Assembly (NCBI RefSeq): GCF_003143555.1
Contig: NZ_CP029347.1
Span: 2,604,001 to 2,668,000 of the forward strand
Length of the DNA: 64,000 nucleotides
Direction: 5' to 3'
From: Saliniradius amylolyticus
Lineage (GTDB): Bacteria > Pseudomonadota > Gammaproteobacteria > Enterobacterales > Alteromonadaceae
The position numbers and the translations under genes were made by a program. The notes beneath the pieces were generated by a model that searched no databases, was not told the DNA's origin, and saw only the letters and a list, made by a program, of their open reading frames with translations. Below are positions 38,110 through 46,387 of the stretch, piece after piece; position 1 is the first letter of the stretch; each line of letters starts with the position of its first letter.

Positions 38110-38517
38110 TTACTTCACCACTTTCAGATTCGGCCGCCCTTTGGGTGGCTCTGGTGGTGTGGGTTCCGGTGTTGGCGGCTCCGGTGGCGGATCGCCATCT
38201 TCTTCCGGGGAGAAGATGGTACCGGCACCATTTTCACGGGCGTAGATGGCCAGCACCGCCTGTACAGGCACAATTAAATGCCGAGCCATACCACCAAACC
38301 GAGCCTCGAAGCTGATATCCACATTTTCCATTTGGAGCTTGCCGCACGCCGTTGGCGAGATGTTCAGAACTATCTGCCCGTCCTGTACGTGCTCATGAGG
38401 AACCTGAGTCCCCTCCATCGTCGCATCTACGACGATATAAGGAGTCAGATCATTATCCACGATCCAATCGTAAAACGCCCGCAGCAGATAGGGCTTGTTG
38501 GAGGTCATATCACTCAT
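38110..38517 (-). CDS. sspB: ClpXP protease specificity-enhancing factor SspB
   Basis: Adaptor that delivers ssrA-tagged proteins and the RseA fragment to ClpXP. The 135-aa protein has the substrate-binding domain (KPYLLRAFYDWIVDNDLTPYIVVDA... FEARFGGMARHLIVPVQAVLAIYARENGAG), a linker, and the C-terminal ClpX-binding tail RPNLKVVK. The linker is strikingly proline-rich, with repeated P-E-P units at about residues 110-127. Its start overlaps the sspA stop. It links functionally to DegS (encoded nearby), since the RseA fragment DegS begins to produce is an SspB substrate in E. coli. Confidence 0.96.
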   Translation of the reverse strand: MSDMTSNKPYLLRAFYDWIVDNDLTPYIVVDATMEGTQVPHEHVQDGQIVLNISPTACGKLQMENVDISFEARFGGMARHLIVPVQAVLAIYARENGAGTIFSPEEDGDPPPEPPTPEPTPPEPPKGRPNLKVVK

Positions 38518-39149
38518 TACAAAGGATTGTGGATTTCACGTTCCTGGTCGGTCAGGGACGCCTTAAAGGAATTACGCTCAAACACCCGATTCATATAGTC
38601 TTTGACTTCCTTGCTGCCTGCGCCGGTCAGTTCAATACCCAGAGCAGGAAGACGCCACAACAGCGGTGCCAGATAACAATCCACCAGGCTGAATTCTTCG
38701 CTCATAAAATACGGGTTATCGGCAAACAATGGCGCCAAGGCAAGGATCCCTTCACGCAGCTCATTGCGCGCCTTATCAACATTGCCTTCGCCCTTAAGGA
38801 TGGCTTCTGCCAGGCTGTACCAGTCCTTCTCGATACGATGCATCATCAGACGACTTTGACCACGGGACACGGGGTAAACCGGCATTAATGGCGGGTGCGG
38901 GAAGCGCTCGTCAAGATATTCCATGATGATATGGGCATGATAGAGCACTAATTCTCTGTCCACTAAGGTCGGCAATGACGCATAGGGGTTTAAATCCAAT
39001 AAATCTTCCGGCAGATTGTTCAGGTCGGCAAAGTTTATCTCTACACCAACGCCTTTTTCCGCAAGCACAATGCGCACCTGATGGCTGTAGATGTCCAGGT
39101 TGTCTGAGAACAACGTCATAATTGAGCGTTTGTTGGTGGCAACGGCCAT
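38517..39149 (-). CDS. sspA: Stringent starvation protein A (GST-fold, RNA polymerase-associated)
   Basis: GST-like protein that binds RNA polymerase and helps acid and stationary-phase survival. The 210-aa protein has the N-terminal thioredoxin-like domain (KRSIMTLFSDNLDIYSHQVRIVLAEKGV, NPYASLPTLVDRELVLYHAHIIMEYLDERFPHPPL) and the C-terminal helical domain. Residues of the conserved PHPP surface patch are visible. Classic sspA-sspB pair, overlapping by one base. Confidence 0.96.
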   Translation of the reverse strand: MAVATNKRSIMTLFSDNLDIYSHQVRIVLAEKGVGVEINFADLNNLPEDLLDLNPYASLPTLVDRELVLYHAHIIMEYLDERFPHPPLMPVYPVSRGQSRLMMHRIEKDWYSLAEAILKGEGNVDKARNELREGILALAPLFADNPYFMSEEFSLVDCYLAPLLWRLPALGIELTGAGSKEVKDYMNRVFERNSFKASLTDQEREIHNPL

Positions 39150-39230
39150 TCAATTTCCTCCAAAAGCCTAGGGCCTAGAATCGAGGCAAACGTCAGCCTG
39201 CCTCGGTGTATGCATGCCCAGATTAAGGGC

Positions 39231-39261
39231 AAAAAGGGGCAGTATGAGATCACACTGCCCC
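39231..39261 (-). terminator. Terminator of the petABC (cytochrome bc1) operon
   Basis: 8-bp stem GGGGCAGT / ACTGCCCC with a 10-base loop, followed on the minus strand by TTTTTGCCC, 22 bases after the cytochrome c1 stop. Confidence 0.8.
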
Positions 39262-39283
39262 TACGGTTATGGTTTGAAACTGG

Positions 39284-40018
39284 CTACTTCACTTCGCGCC
39301 AGTATTCCTTTTTAAGCAGGTATACGAAAATACCCAGCACCAATGCGAAGATCAGCACCCAGCGGCCGATGCTTTCGGCCTCCAGACGGGAGGGTTCACC
39401 GGTGTAAACCAGGTAGTTGACCAGGTCCAAAACCGCCTGGTCATATTCACTGGGACTGAGTGTGCCGGTGCCGTCAGACTTAATGCCCACGTACACCTCT
39501 TTCATTTCCCCATCCACCATACGTTCTTCGTAGGTTTCTCTGGGTACACCTTGCAGTTCTTCCAGTACATGCGGCATGCCCACATCGGGGAATACCTTGT
39601 TATTCACACCAAATGGGCGACTGTCATCCGCGTAAAAGGAACGCAAATAGGTATACAGCCAGTCGGCACCGCGCACACGAGCTACCAGAGTCAGATCCGG
39701 TGGTGGATTACCAAACCATTCACCTGCGCCCTCCTGAGGCATGGCGCTGGTGATATAATCGGTTACCTTTTCACCGGTAAACTGCAGGTGTTTTTCACCC
39801 AACTCTTCCGGGATGCCCAGGTCATTAAACGTACGGCTGTAACGCTGATACTGATTTTGATGGCAGCCCAGACAGTAATTCATGAATATCTGAGCACCGC
39901 GTTGTAATGACGCCTTATCGGTCAAGTCATAGTTGGCTTCATCGAGCGGGTAGTTACTTCCCGCAGCCATCGACAATGACGGTAATACAAATCCTAAAAT
40001 CGCGATCAGTTTTTTCAT
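39284..40018 (-). CDS. petC: Cytochrome c1 of the ubiquinol--cytochrome c reductase (bc1) complex
   Basis: Membrane-anchored c-type cytochrome that passes electrons from the Rieske centre to soluble cytochrome c. The 244-aa precursor has a signal peptide (cleavage near SMAAG), the haem site CLGCH (C49, C52, H53), GNPPPDLTLVARVRGADWLYTYLRSFY, a distal methionine region DVGMPHVLEELQG, and a C-terminal membrane anchor (about 218-236). Third gene of petA-petB-petC; its ATG overlaps the petB stop. Confidence 0.96.
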   Translation of the reverse strand: MKKLIAILGFVLPSLSMAAGSNYPLDEANYDLTDKASLQRGAQIFMNYCLGCHQNQYQRYSRTFNDLGIPEELGEKHLQFTGEKVTDYITSAMPQEGAGEWFGNPPPDLTLVARVRGADWLYTYLRSFYADDSRPFGVNNKVFPDVGMPHVLEELQGVPRETYEERMVDGEMKEVYVGIKSDGTGTLSPSEYDQAVLDLVNYLVYTGEPSRLEAESIGRWVLIFALVLGIFVYLLKKEYWREVK

Positions 40019-41283
40019 TTTGTCACCCTCTCTGGCAATGGCTTAGTTTTCTCATTCTTACTGTATAACCACAGCAGGGCAAAGAAGCCGAAGTACAGGA
40101 AGGTACAAATTTGCGAAGCAATAACTTTCCAATCCTGTTGAGGCGTGCCACCTAAATATCCAAGGAAGATAAATACAACGGCAAACATCAATAAGTTGTA
40201 CTTGTGCAGACCACAACGATAGCGCCAGGAGCGAACCTTTCCGCGGTCAATCCAAGGCAGCAATGCCAGCAAGGCGATCGCTGCAAACATGGCAATAACA
40301 CCAAACAGCTTATCCGGAACCGCCTTCAAGATGGCGTAGAATGGCGTGAAATACCATACCGGGAAGATGTGCTCAGGAGTCTTCAGTGGGTTGGCCTGTT
40401 CAAAGTTCGGCGCCTCCAGGAAGTAGCCTCCCATCTCTGGGTTAAAGAACATGACATAGGCAAAAGCGGCCAGGAAGAAGCAGAACGCCACCAAGTCTTT
40501 CAGCACGATATGCGGGAAGAACGGTACCACGTCGTTGATGATGTCGTACTTTTTAGTGTAGTACTCGTGCATCTTATACGGCGTTTTGTCCTCTTCAGCG
40601 ACAGAGCCTTTAGGTCGCTTCACATCCACACCATCCGGGTTATTCGAACCCACTTCGTGCAGGGCCACGATGTGCAGAAAGACCAGGATAACCAGCACCA
40701 ACGGCAACGCGATAACGTGCAGTGCAAAGAAGCGGTTGAGTGTCGCACCGGAAATCACGTAGTCGCCCTGGATCCATACGGTCAGGTCTTCACCGATAAC
40801 CGGAATGGCACCAAACAGGGAGACAATCACCTGCGCGCCCCAATAGGACATTTGGCCCCATGGCAATACATAGCCCATGAAAGCCTCAGCCATCAGCGCC
40901 AGATAGATGAACATACCGAACAGCCAGATGAGCTCCCGGGGCTTCTGATAGGACCCATAAATCATGCCGCGGAACATGTGCATATACACCACGATAAAGA
41001 ACGCAGAGGCGCCCGTGGAATGCATGTACCGGATGATGTAGCCGTAATCGACTTCACGCATGATGTACTCGACCGAGGCGAAAGCGCCTTCCGCCGAAGG
41101 CACAAAGCTCATGGTCAGCCAGATACCGGTAACGATCTGGTTGATCAATACGATGGTGGCCAGAAACCCGAACACATACCAGAAGTTCATATTCTTAGGT
41201 GCGGGATACTCAATGGCGTGCATTTTCGCCACTCGCATCATCGGGATGCGCTTTTCAATCCAATTGAGAATACCTTGACTCAT
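40015..41283 (-). CDS. petB: Cytochrome b of the bc1 complex
   Basis: Core membrane subunit with the low- and high-potential b haems and both quinone sites. The 422-aa protein shows multiple membrane helices and conserved stretches: YVFGFLATIVLINQIVTGIWL, MHSTGASAFFIVVYMHMFRGMIYGSY, GYVLPWGQMSYWGAQVI, FFALHVIALPLVLVILVFLHIVAL and the Qo-site PEWY equivalent, here PVWY in HIFPVWYFTPFYAILKAVP. The haem-ligand histidines sit in the second and fourth helices. Overlaps petA and petC by 1-4 bases. The full-length (non-split) b with a separate c1 is the proteobacterial type. Confidence 0.97.
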   Translation of the reverse strand: MSQGILNWIEKRIPMMRVAKMHAIEYPAPKNMNFWYVFGFLATIVLINQIVTGIWLTMSFVPSAEGAFASVEYIMREVDYGYIIRYMHSTGASAFFIVVYMHMFRGMIYGSYQKPRELIWLFGMFIYLALMAEAFMGYVLPWGQMSYWGAQVIVSLFGAIPVIGEDLTVWIQGDYVISGATLNRFFALHVIALPLVLVILVFLHIVALHEVGSNNPDGVDVKRPKGSVAEEDKTPYKMHEYYTKKYDIINDVVPFFPHIVLKDLVAFCFFLAAFAYVMFFNPEMGGYFLEAPNFEQANPLKTPEHIFPVWYFTPFYAILKAVPDKLFGVIAMFAAIALLALLPWIDRGKVRSWRYRCGLHKYNLLMFAVVFIFLGYLGGTPQQDWKVIASQICTFLYFGFFALLWLYSKNEKTKPLPERVTK

Positions 41284-41876
41284 TATGCCGCTCCCTCTGA
41301 AGAACCAACCAGAATGGTGTTGTCATCAATAAACTGATAGGGCGGGATTTGCAGGTTAAGCGGAGCAGGTACGCCACTGAAAACCCGACCGGCCATATCA
41401 AATTTGGAGCCGTGACAGGGGCAGAAGAAGCCGTCTTTTACCCCTTCGACATTCTCTTCGAAGGCACCATTTTTCTTATGCTGTGGTGAGCAACCCAGGT
41501 GGGTACAAATTCCCACGGTGACCAGATACTCAGGCTTTAGCGCTCGGTGATAGTTTTTGGCAAACTCAGGCTGCTGAGGCTCTTCCGAATTCGGGTCCTT
41601 CAACTGGTCTTCGTGCTGTTTCAGCGCGTCCAATAGTTCGGGCGTGCGTCTGACAATCCATACTGGCTTACTGCGCCATTCGACGCGCAAAAGCTGACCG
41701 GGCTGCATTTTACTGATATCCACTTCCACATCCGCACCGGCGGCTTTCGCCCGGGCACTGGGGTTCCAGGAAGCAATAAAAGGTACGGCCGCACCGACTA
41801 CCCCGACACCGCCGACCACCGAGGTGGCGATAGTCAGAAAGCGGCGCCGACTACTATTTACTGGCGCATTGCTCAT
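41283..41876 (-). CDS. petA: Rieske iron-sulfur subunit of the bc1 complex
   Basis: [2Fe-2S] protein that takes the first electron from ubiquinol. The 197-aa protein has a twin-arginine-type N-terminus (SSRRRFLTIATS) joined to one membrane helix, and the two cluster-binding boxes CTHLGC (C124, H126, C129) and CPCHGS (C152, C154, H155). Between them lies the insert NGAFEENVEGVKDG. First gene of the petABC operon. About 215 bases separate it from the rpsI 3' end, with the rpsI terminator in between, so it needs its own promoter there. Confidence 0.97.
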   Translation of the reverse strand: MSNAPVNSSRRRFLTIATSVVGGVGVVGAAVPFIASWNPSARAKAAGADVEVDISKMQPGQLLRVEWRSKPVWIVRRTPELLDALKQHEDQLKDPNSEEPQQPEFAKNYHRALKPEYLVTVGICTHLGCSPQHKKNGAFEENVEGVKDGFFCPCHGSKFDMAGRVFSGVPAPLNLQIPPYQFIDDNTILVGSSEGAA

Positions 41877-42043
41877 CCACTTTTCTCCAAAGGTTGGATT
41901 TCGTGCATTTCCGCTCTGTTACAACCCAAGGTCGTAAAACTGGCAGGAAAACTAAGGTTTTAGTTTTGACCGGAAATGATAAAAGAAAAGCCCTTTCAAA
42001 GACAAGGAAATGATGGAGAAAAGGCAGGAAAATGACATTTATA

Positions 42044-42069
42044 TAAAAAAACCCGGCCAAAGGCCGGGT
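42044..42069 (-). terminator. Terminator of the rplM-rpsI operon
   Basis: Perfect stem ACCCGGCC / GGCCGGGT with a 3-base loop, followed on the minus strand by TTTTTTTATAT, starting 24 bases after the rpsI stop. Confidence 0.93.
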
Positions 42070-42092
42070 TTTGTCGTTCGAAAACGCAGAAA

Positions 42093-42485
42093 TTAACGCT
42101 TGGAGAACTGAGGACGGCGACGTGCTTTGTGCAGACCCACCTTCTTACGTTCAACCTGACGAGCATCACGGGTAACGAAACCAGCTTTACGCAGATCACC
42201 GCGCAGGCTTTCATCGTATTCCATCAGCGCACGGGTGATACCGTGGCGAATGGCGCCCGCCTGACCATTTGTACCACCGCCAGAAACGGTGATGTACAGG
42301 TCAAACTTATCGGTCATTTCTACCAGCTCAAGAGGCTGGCGCACTACCATGCGGTTAGTGTCACGACCGAAGAACTCTTCCAAAGAGCGCTTGTTTACTG
42401 TGATTTTGCCACTACCAGGGCGCAAGAATACGCGAGCAGTGGAGCTTTTGCGGCGACCGGTGCCGTAGTATTGATTATCAGCCAT
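42093..42485 (-). CDS. rpsI: 30S ribosomal protein S9
   Basis: Ribosomal protein of the 30S head; its C-terminal tail reaches the P-site tRNA. The 130-aa protein begins [20 protein letters not shown], contains [22 protein letters not shown], and ends with the basic tail [14 protein letters not shown]. Thirteen bases separate it from rplM, the usual rplM-rpsI pair. Confidence 0.99.
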   Translation of the reverse strand: MADNQYYGTGRRKSSTARVFLRPGSGKITVNKRSLEEFFGRDTNRMVVRQPLELVEMTDKFDLYITVSGGGTNGQAGAIRHGITRALMEYDESLRGDLRKAGFVTRDARQVERKKVGLHKARRRPQFSKR

Positions 42486-42498
42486 TACTCATGCTCCC

Positions 42499-42927
42499 TT
42501 ATAATTCTAAAACCTGAGGTTGCTGAGCGGCATGTTGATGCTCAGAACCAGCGTATACTTTCATCTTGCGATACATAGCGCGGCCCAGAGGACCTTTTGG
42601 CAACATGCCTTTTACCGCTTTTTCGATGATCTGCTCAGGTTTTTCTGCTTGCAGCTTTTCGAAAGTAGTTTCTTTCAAGCCACCAGCATAACCGGTGTAT
42701 GAGTAATACTTCTTATCCCAGAATTTATTACCGGTCACACGTACTTTCTCGGCATTGATCACAACAATGTAATCGCCGGTATCGACGTGAGGGGTGTATT
42801 CTGGCTTATGCTTACCGCGCAGACGACGAGCGATCTCGGTAGAGAGGCGTCCCAACGTCTTGTCGGTCGCGTCGATAACGTACCAGTCACGTTTCACAGT
42901 TTCTGGCTTTGCAACAAAAGTTTTCAT
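42499..42927 (-). CDS. rplM: 50S ribosomal protein L13
   Basis: Early-assembling 50S protein. The 142-aa protein has [48 protein letters not shown] and [20 protein letters not shown], all family signatures. First gene of rplM-rpsI. In E. coli L13 represses this operon through the mRNA leader. Here the ~125-base leader contains two hairpins that could play that part. Confidence 0.99.
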   Translation of the reverse strand: MKTFVAKPETVKRDWYVIDATDKTLGRLSTEIARRLRGKHKPEYTPHVDTGDYIVVINAEKVRVTGNKFWDKKYYSYTGYAGGLKETTFEKLQAEKPEQIIEKAVKGMLPKGPLGRAMYRKMKVYAGSEHQHAAQQPQVLEL

Positions 42928-42960
42928 TACTTTTACCCAAAAATTCAGTTAGTTACCCAA

Positions 42961-43018
42961 ATTAAACTCAAGGTTTAATCTACTGTCACCGAGCGCCATC
43001 CCTTCGAATGGATCGGCG
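42961..43018 (-). promoter_or_regulatory. rplM mRNA leader with two hairpins (possible L13 autoregulatory element)
   Basis: In transcript order: a hairpin CGCC-g-ATCC / GGAT-GGCG (43018-42994; 8 bp with a bulged G), then a perfect 7-bp stem ATTAAAC / GTTTAAT with a 5-base loop (42979-42961). The second ends 33 bases before the rplM ATG. Autogenous control by L13 is known in E. coli; its application here is inference. Confidence 0.5.
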
Positions 43019-43062
43019 TGTCTTACCGTCCTTGTAAGCCTATGTAACTGGGCAGGGCGGGC

Positions 43063-43068
43063 ATTATA
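43063..43068 (-). promoter_or_regulatory. rplM -10 element
   Basis: Perfect TATAAT on the minus strand, giving a start near 43056 and a leader of about 128 bases. No clear -35 hexamer at 16-18 bases. Confidence 0.6.
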
Positions 43069-43120
43069 CAGAAGTTCACTTAAAAGGCGAGGGTAAATTT
43101 TAACCACTTCTTAAGTGCTA

Positions 43121-44224
43121 TCAGGGCAAGTGCTCCCGGGCCAGATAATCGTGAGACTGCATCTCTTTTAACCGGCTAAGACAACGGCGAAACTCAAAGC
43201 TCAACTGCCCGTCTGTATAGAGTGCTTCCATCGGCACATCGGCCGACAAAATCAACTTCACCTGACGCTCGTAAAACTCATCCACCATGGCGATAAAACG
43301 CCGGGCGATGTCATCCGTACCCTGGCCCATCTGGGTGACGTTCGCCACCAATACCGAATGATATATCCGGCTGAGCTCCATATAGTCGGTCTGACTGCGC
43401 GGCCCGTCACAAAGGGCTTTAAATTCCGCCATCAAAACCCCGTCCGCTTCTTTCAACGTCTGGATGCGTCGGTTCTCTATGGTAATCGCCTTTCCCTCAT
43501 GCCCGGCTTCCGGTGCCAGTTCGTCAAAGTAGCGGTATAGGTTGGTGGTCGCCGTCTCATCCAATGGGTAATGGTATATCTCCGCCTGCTCCAGCGTTCG
43601 CAGACGGTAATCAACCCCGCTATCCACATTCACCACCTCAGTGTGTTGGTTGATAAGGTCAATAGCGGGTAAGAAGCGCGCGCGCTGAAGACCATTACGG
43701 TATAGATCATCGGGCACAATATTGGACGTTGCCACCAACACCACATTATGGCTGAACAGATACTCAAACAGCGTCCCCAGAATCATGGCATCGGTAATAT
43801 CGGATACAAAAAACTCATCGAAACAGATGACCCGCGCTTCGTCGGCCAATTTGGCCGCGACCGTTTTAAGCGGGTCCTGCGCGCCGGACAGCGCCTTCAT
43901 TTCATTATGAACCCGGTGCATAAACCGGTGAAAGTGAATGCGCATCTTGCGGCTCAGCGGCAGGCATTCGTAGAAGGTATCCACCAGATAGGTTTTACCA
44001 CGCCCGACCCCTCCCCAGAAGTACAGACCCTTAATGCGATTACGGGACTGGCCTGAAAACACAAACTTCAGCTTACTCAGCAACCCGGGGTTATGCTCTT
44101 CGGCCACCAAGTCATCATATAACCGCTGCAAGTGTTTGACCGCTTGCTCCTGCGCTTTGTCATAAACAAAGCTATCCTGTGTCAGGTCCTGTTGATATTT
44201 TTGCCACGGGGTCATGGACTGCAT
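43121..44224 (-). CDS. zapE: Cell division ATPase ZapE (AFG1-like)
   Basis: AAA-type ATPase that associates with the Z ring late in division and is needed under low oxygen or heat in E. coli. Start placed at ATG 44224 (MQSMTPWQKYQQDL, 367 aa), which matches the E. coli start and has GAGAG eight bases upstream; an upstream ATG at 44230 is too close to that site. Walker A is GGVGRGKTYLVDTFYE, Walker B is VICFDEFFVSDITDA, and later ATSNIVPDDLYRNGLQRARFLPAI. Divergent from zapG. Confidence 0.95.
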   Translation of the reverse strand: MQSMTPWQKYQQDLTQDSFVYDKAQEQAVKHLQRLYDDLVAEEHNPGLLSKLKFVFSGQSRNRIKGLYFWGGVGRGKTYLVDTFYECLPLSRKMRIHFHRFMHRVHNEMKALSGAQDPLKTVAAKLADEARVICFDEFFVSDITDAMILGTLFEYLFSHNVVLVATSNIVPDDLYRNGLQRARFLPAIDLINQHTEVVNVDSGVDYRLRTLEQAEIYHYPLDETATTNLYRYFDELAPEAGHEGKAITIENRRIQTLKEADGVLMAEFKALCDGPRSQTDYMELSRIYHSVLVANVTQMGQGTDDIARRFIAMVDEFYERQVKLILSADVPMEALYTDGQLSFEFRRCLSRLKEMQSHDYLAREHLP

Positions 44225-44320
44225 CAGCATTACTCTCTTGTCATTCTTTGGTCGGACTTGAAGCAAAATAAATTGGCCGCATAGTATGCTTCGCAGGTAT
44301 CATACCAATATGAGACCCTT

Positions 44321-44339
44321 CCCTGAAAATCTTTCAGGG
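44321..44339. repeat. Perfect inverted repeat between zapE and zapG
   Basis: CCCTGAAA / TTTCAGGG, 8 bp with a 3-base loop, in the 180-base divergent gap. No T-run on either side, so it is not an evident terminator. It could be a protein-binding site or a leader hairpin. Confidence 0.6.
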
Positions 44340-44404
44340 CTCAATAGCCGGGTTAAGGTAATGACCAACCTGGCAGTCATAGATTTTGTGTGTTTGGAGT
44401 ATTT

Positions 44405-44836
44405 ATGGATTGGCTCGTCGGATTATTACTATTGGCTTGTGGTGTGGTGATCGGCTTTTTCGTAGGTCGTTTTTTACACCGTAAACATAACGGCGCTGCC
44501 TCGCAGCAGCAAATTGAGCAAACCATCAAACAGGTGCTCTTTGAGCAGGCCGATGCTCATATCGGTGAGTGCCGTCAGATCCTGGATACCATTGACACTC
44601 AAAGCCAGCATCTACGCCAGGAGTTACAACACTATGAAAGCCTGCTTCAACCTCAGGAAGACGACAGCGCGCCCAAACTGAACTTCTTTGGCGATCAGGC
44701 CTCTGCTTACCTGCGACACCAGCGCCCTCATAAAGAATATGCGCCCAAGCCTACCGGGGCGCAGCCGCAAGACTATGCGAATGATGGCAGTGGTCTGTTC
44801 AGCGGTTCAAAAAACAAGCAAACAAACCAGAGTTAA
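44405..44836 (+). CDS. zapG: Inner-membrane envelope/division protein ZapG (YhcB, DUF1043)
   Basis: Single-span inner-membrane protein linked to cell-envelope biogenesis and division in E. coli (YhcB/ZapG/LapD). The ATG at 44405 has GGAG six bases upstream and gives 143 aa. One N-terminal helix (about 3-23, WLVGLLLLACGVVIGFFVGRF), then a coiled coil (about 35-85), then a disordered tail with DYANDGSGLFSGSKNKQ. Located between zapE and degQ as in E. coli. Confidence 0.92.
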   Translation: MDWLVGLLLLACGVVIGFFVGRFLHRKHNGAASQQQIEQTIKQVLFEQADAHIGECRQILDTIDTQSQHLRQELQHYESLLQPQEDDSAPKLNFFGDQASAYLRHQRPHKEYAPKPTGAQPQDYANDGSGLFSGSKNKQTNQS

Positions 44837-44921
44837 ACGCTCAGGCTGAACTTTTTCATCTTTGTCTGAGTCTGTTGTTGAGCAATTAGCTGTTAACCAA
44901 TTGATTTCAGGAGCAATAAGC

Positions 44922-46295
44922 ATGAAAAGCCCCGCAATACGATTCCTGGCCATGAGCCTGCTGATATTGTCTGGCATTACTTTGAGCAGCCATGCTGCGC
45001 TGCCGTTTTTTGGTGAAGACGAAAAGCAGGTTCCTTCGCTGGCGCCCATGCTGGAAGAGATTACCCCAGCGGTAGTGAGCATCTCGGTTAAAGGCACTCA
45101 GGTGTCCCGGCAGCAAATTCCCGAGATGTTTAAATTTTTCTTCGGTCCCAACATGCCTGACGAGCAGCGCCAGGAACGTCCGTTCCGAGGGTTAGGCTCA
45201 GGGGTGATCATCGACGCCGAAAAAGGCTATGTGGTCACCAACAATCATGTGGTGGATAACGCCGATGAAATCGTGGTGAAACTCACCGACGGGCGTGAAC
45301 TGGAAGCGAAGAAAATTGGCTCCGATGAACGCAGCGATATCGCGCTGCTGCAGGTGGATGCCGACAACCTGACTGCGGTTACCGTAGCGGACTCCGATAA
45401 ACTGCGTGTGGGGGATTTTGTGGTGGCCATCGGCAATCCGTTCGGTCTGAATCAAACCGTCACTTCCGGCATTGTCAGCGCGTTGGGACGCACCAACCTG
45501 AACATTGTTGGTAATGGTAGCTACGAAGACTTTATTCAGACTGATGCCGCCATCAATCGCGGCAATTCTGGCGGTGCTCTGGTCAACCTCAATGGTGAGC
45601 TAATCGGCATCAATACTGCCATCTATGGTCCCAATGGCGGCAACGTGGGCATTGGTTTTGCGATTCCCTCCACCATGATGAAGAATCTGGTCGACCAAAT
45701 TGTTCAATATGGTGAAGTACGCCGTGGTCTACTGGGCATCATTGGCGGTAATCTGGATTCTGACCTGGCCCAGGCCATGAATATCGGTATTAATCAGGGC
45801 GCCTTCGTGCGTGAGGTGAGCCCAGATTCTGCGGCTGAGAAAGGTGGCATTCAGGCCGGAGATATCATCACCTCAGTGGATGGCAAAGACATCCGTTCTT
45901 TCACCGAGCTTCGAGCCAAGATAGGCACACTGGGTGCCGGTACCGAGGTTGAACTGACTTTGCTACGAGAAGGCGAAACACGCAAGGTTAAGGTAGTCCT
46001 GGATGAGTTCGCCGCTCAGGATGTGGCCGCTCGTCAATTGCATCCTTTGTTGGAAGGCGCCACTTTTGCGGATGGAGAAACCGAGCAAGGCCTGGCCGGT
46101 GTCGAGGTCTCCGAGTTAGCACCGCGCTCACCGGCTGCCCAGCTCGGGCTGAAAGAAGGCGATGTGATCGTCGGCCTGAATCGCCAGCGAGTGGAGAGCG
46201 TAGCCGCACTGCGCAACTACCTCAAAGATCATGAGGGTGTGGTGGCTCTGAATGTCAAACGGGGACGAAAATCTCTGTATCTGGTTATTCGTTAA
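44922..46295 (+). CDS. degQ: Periplasmic serine protease/chaperone DegQ (HtrA family)
   Basis: Periplasmic quality-control protease. The ATG at 44922 follows CAGGAG and gives a 457-aa precursor with a signal peptide cleaved near SSHAA. The protease domain has the triad H in VTNNHVV, D in RSDIALLQV and S in NRGNSGGAL. A short Q/M-rich LA loop (QQIPEMFKFFFGPNMP) fits DegQ better than DegP. Two PDZ domains follow (about 260-345 and 370-457). degS is next, 92 bases on, the usual pair. Confidence 0.95.
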   Translation: MKSPAIRFLAMSLLILSGITLSSHAALPFFGEDEKQVPSLAPMLEEITPAVVSISVKGTQVSRQQIPEMFKFFFGPNMPDEQRQERPFRGLGSGVIIDAEKGYVVTNNHVVDNADEIVVKLTDGRELEAKKIGSDERSDIALLQVDADNLTAVTVADSDKLRVGDFVVAIGNPFGLNQTVTSGIVSALGRTNLNIVGNGSYEDFIQTDAAINRGNSGGALVNLNGELIGINTAIYGPNGGNVGIGFAIPSTMMKNLVDQIVQYGEVRRGLLGIIGGNLDSDLAQAMNIGINQGAFVREVSPDSAAEKGGIQAGDIITSVDGKDIRSFTELRAKIGTLGAGTEVELTLLREGETRKVKVVLDEFAAQDVAARQLHPLLEGATFADGETEQGLAGVEVSELAPRSPAAQLGLKEGDVIVGLNRQRVESVAALRNYLKDHEGVVALNVKRGRKSLYLVIR

Positions 46296-46387
46296 CCCTC
46301 TATCAGACAGCGGGCCCTGCCCGCTGTCATCTTATGCCTCTGAATGCTATCCTCAGCACACTTTTAGTTTAAGCGCAGATAATCATT

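Noticed and set aside
32622-38110. Recently transferred island carrying the receptor and peptidase
   Set aside because: No integrase, transposase, tRNA or direct repeats at the edges, and codon use looks similar by eye; a composition calculation would be needed to claim transfer.
40204-41337. 377-aa plus-strand open frame opposite cytochrome b
   Set aside because: Shadow of petB. It is low in hydrophobic structure, rich in H/Q/R as antisense frames are, and has no ribosome binding site.
44845-44870. Possible sigmaE promoter before degQ (GAACTT ... TCTGA)
   Set aside because: Spacing is 11 bases instead of about 16, and the alternative -10 at 17 bases is imperfect.
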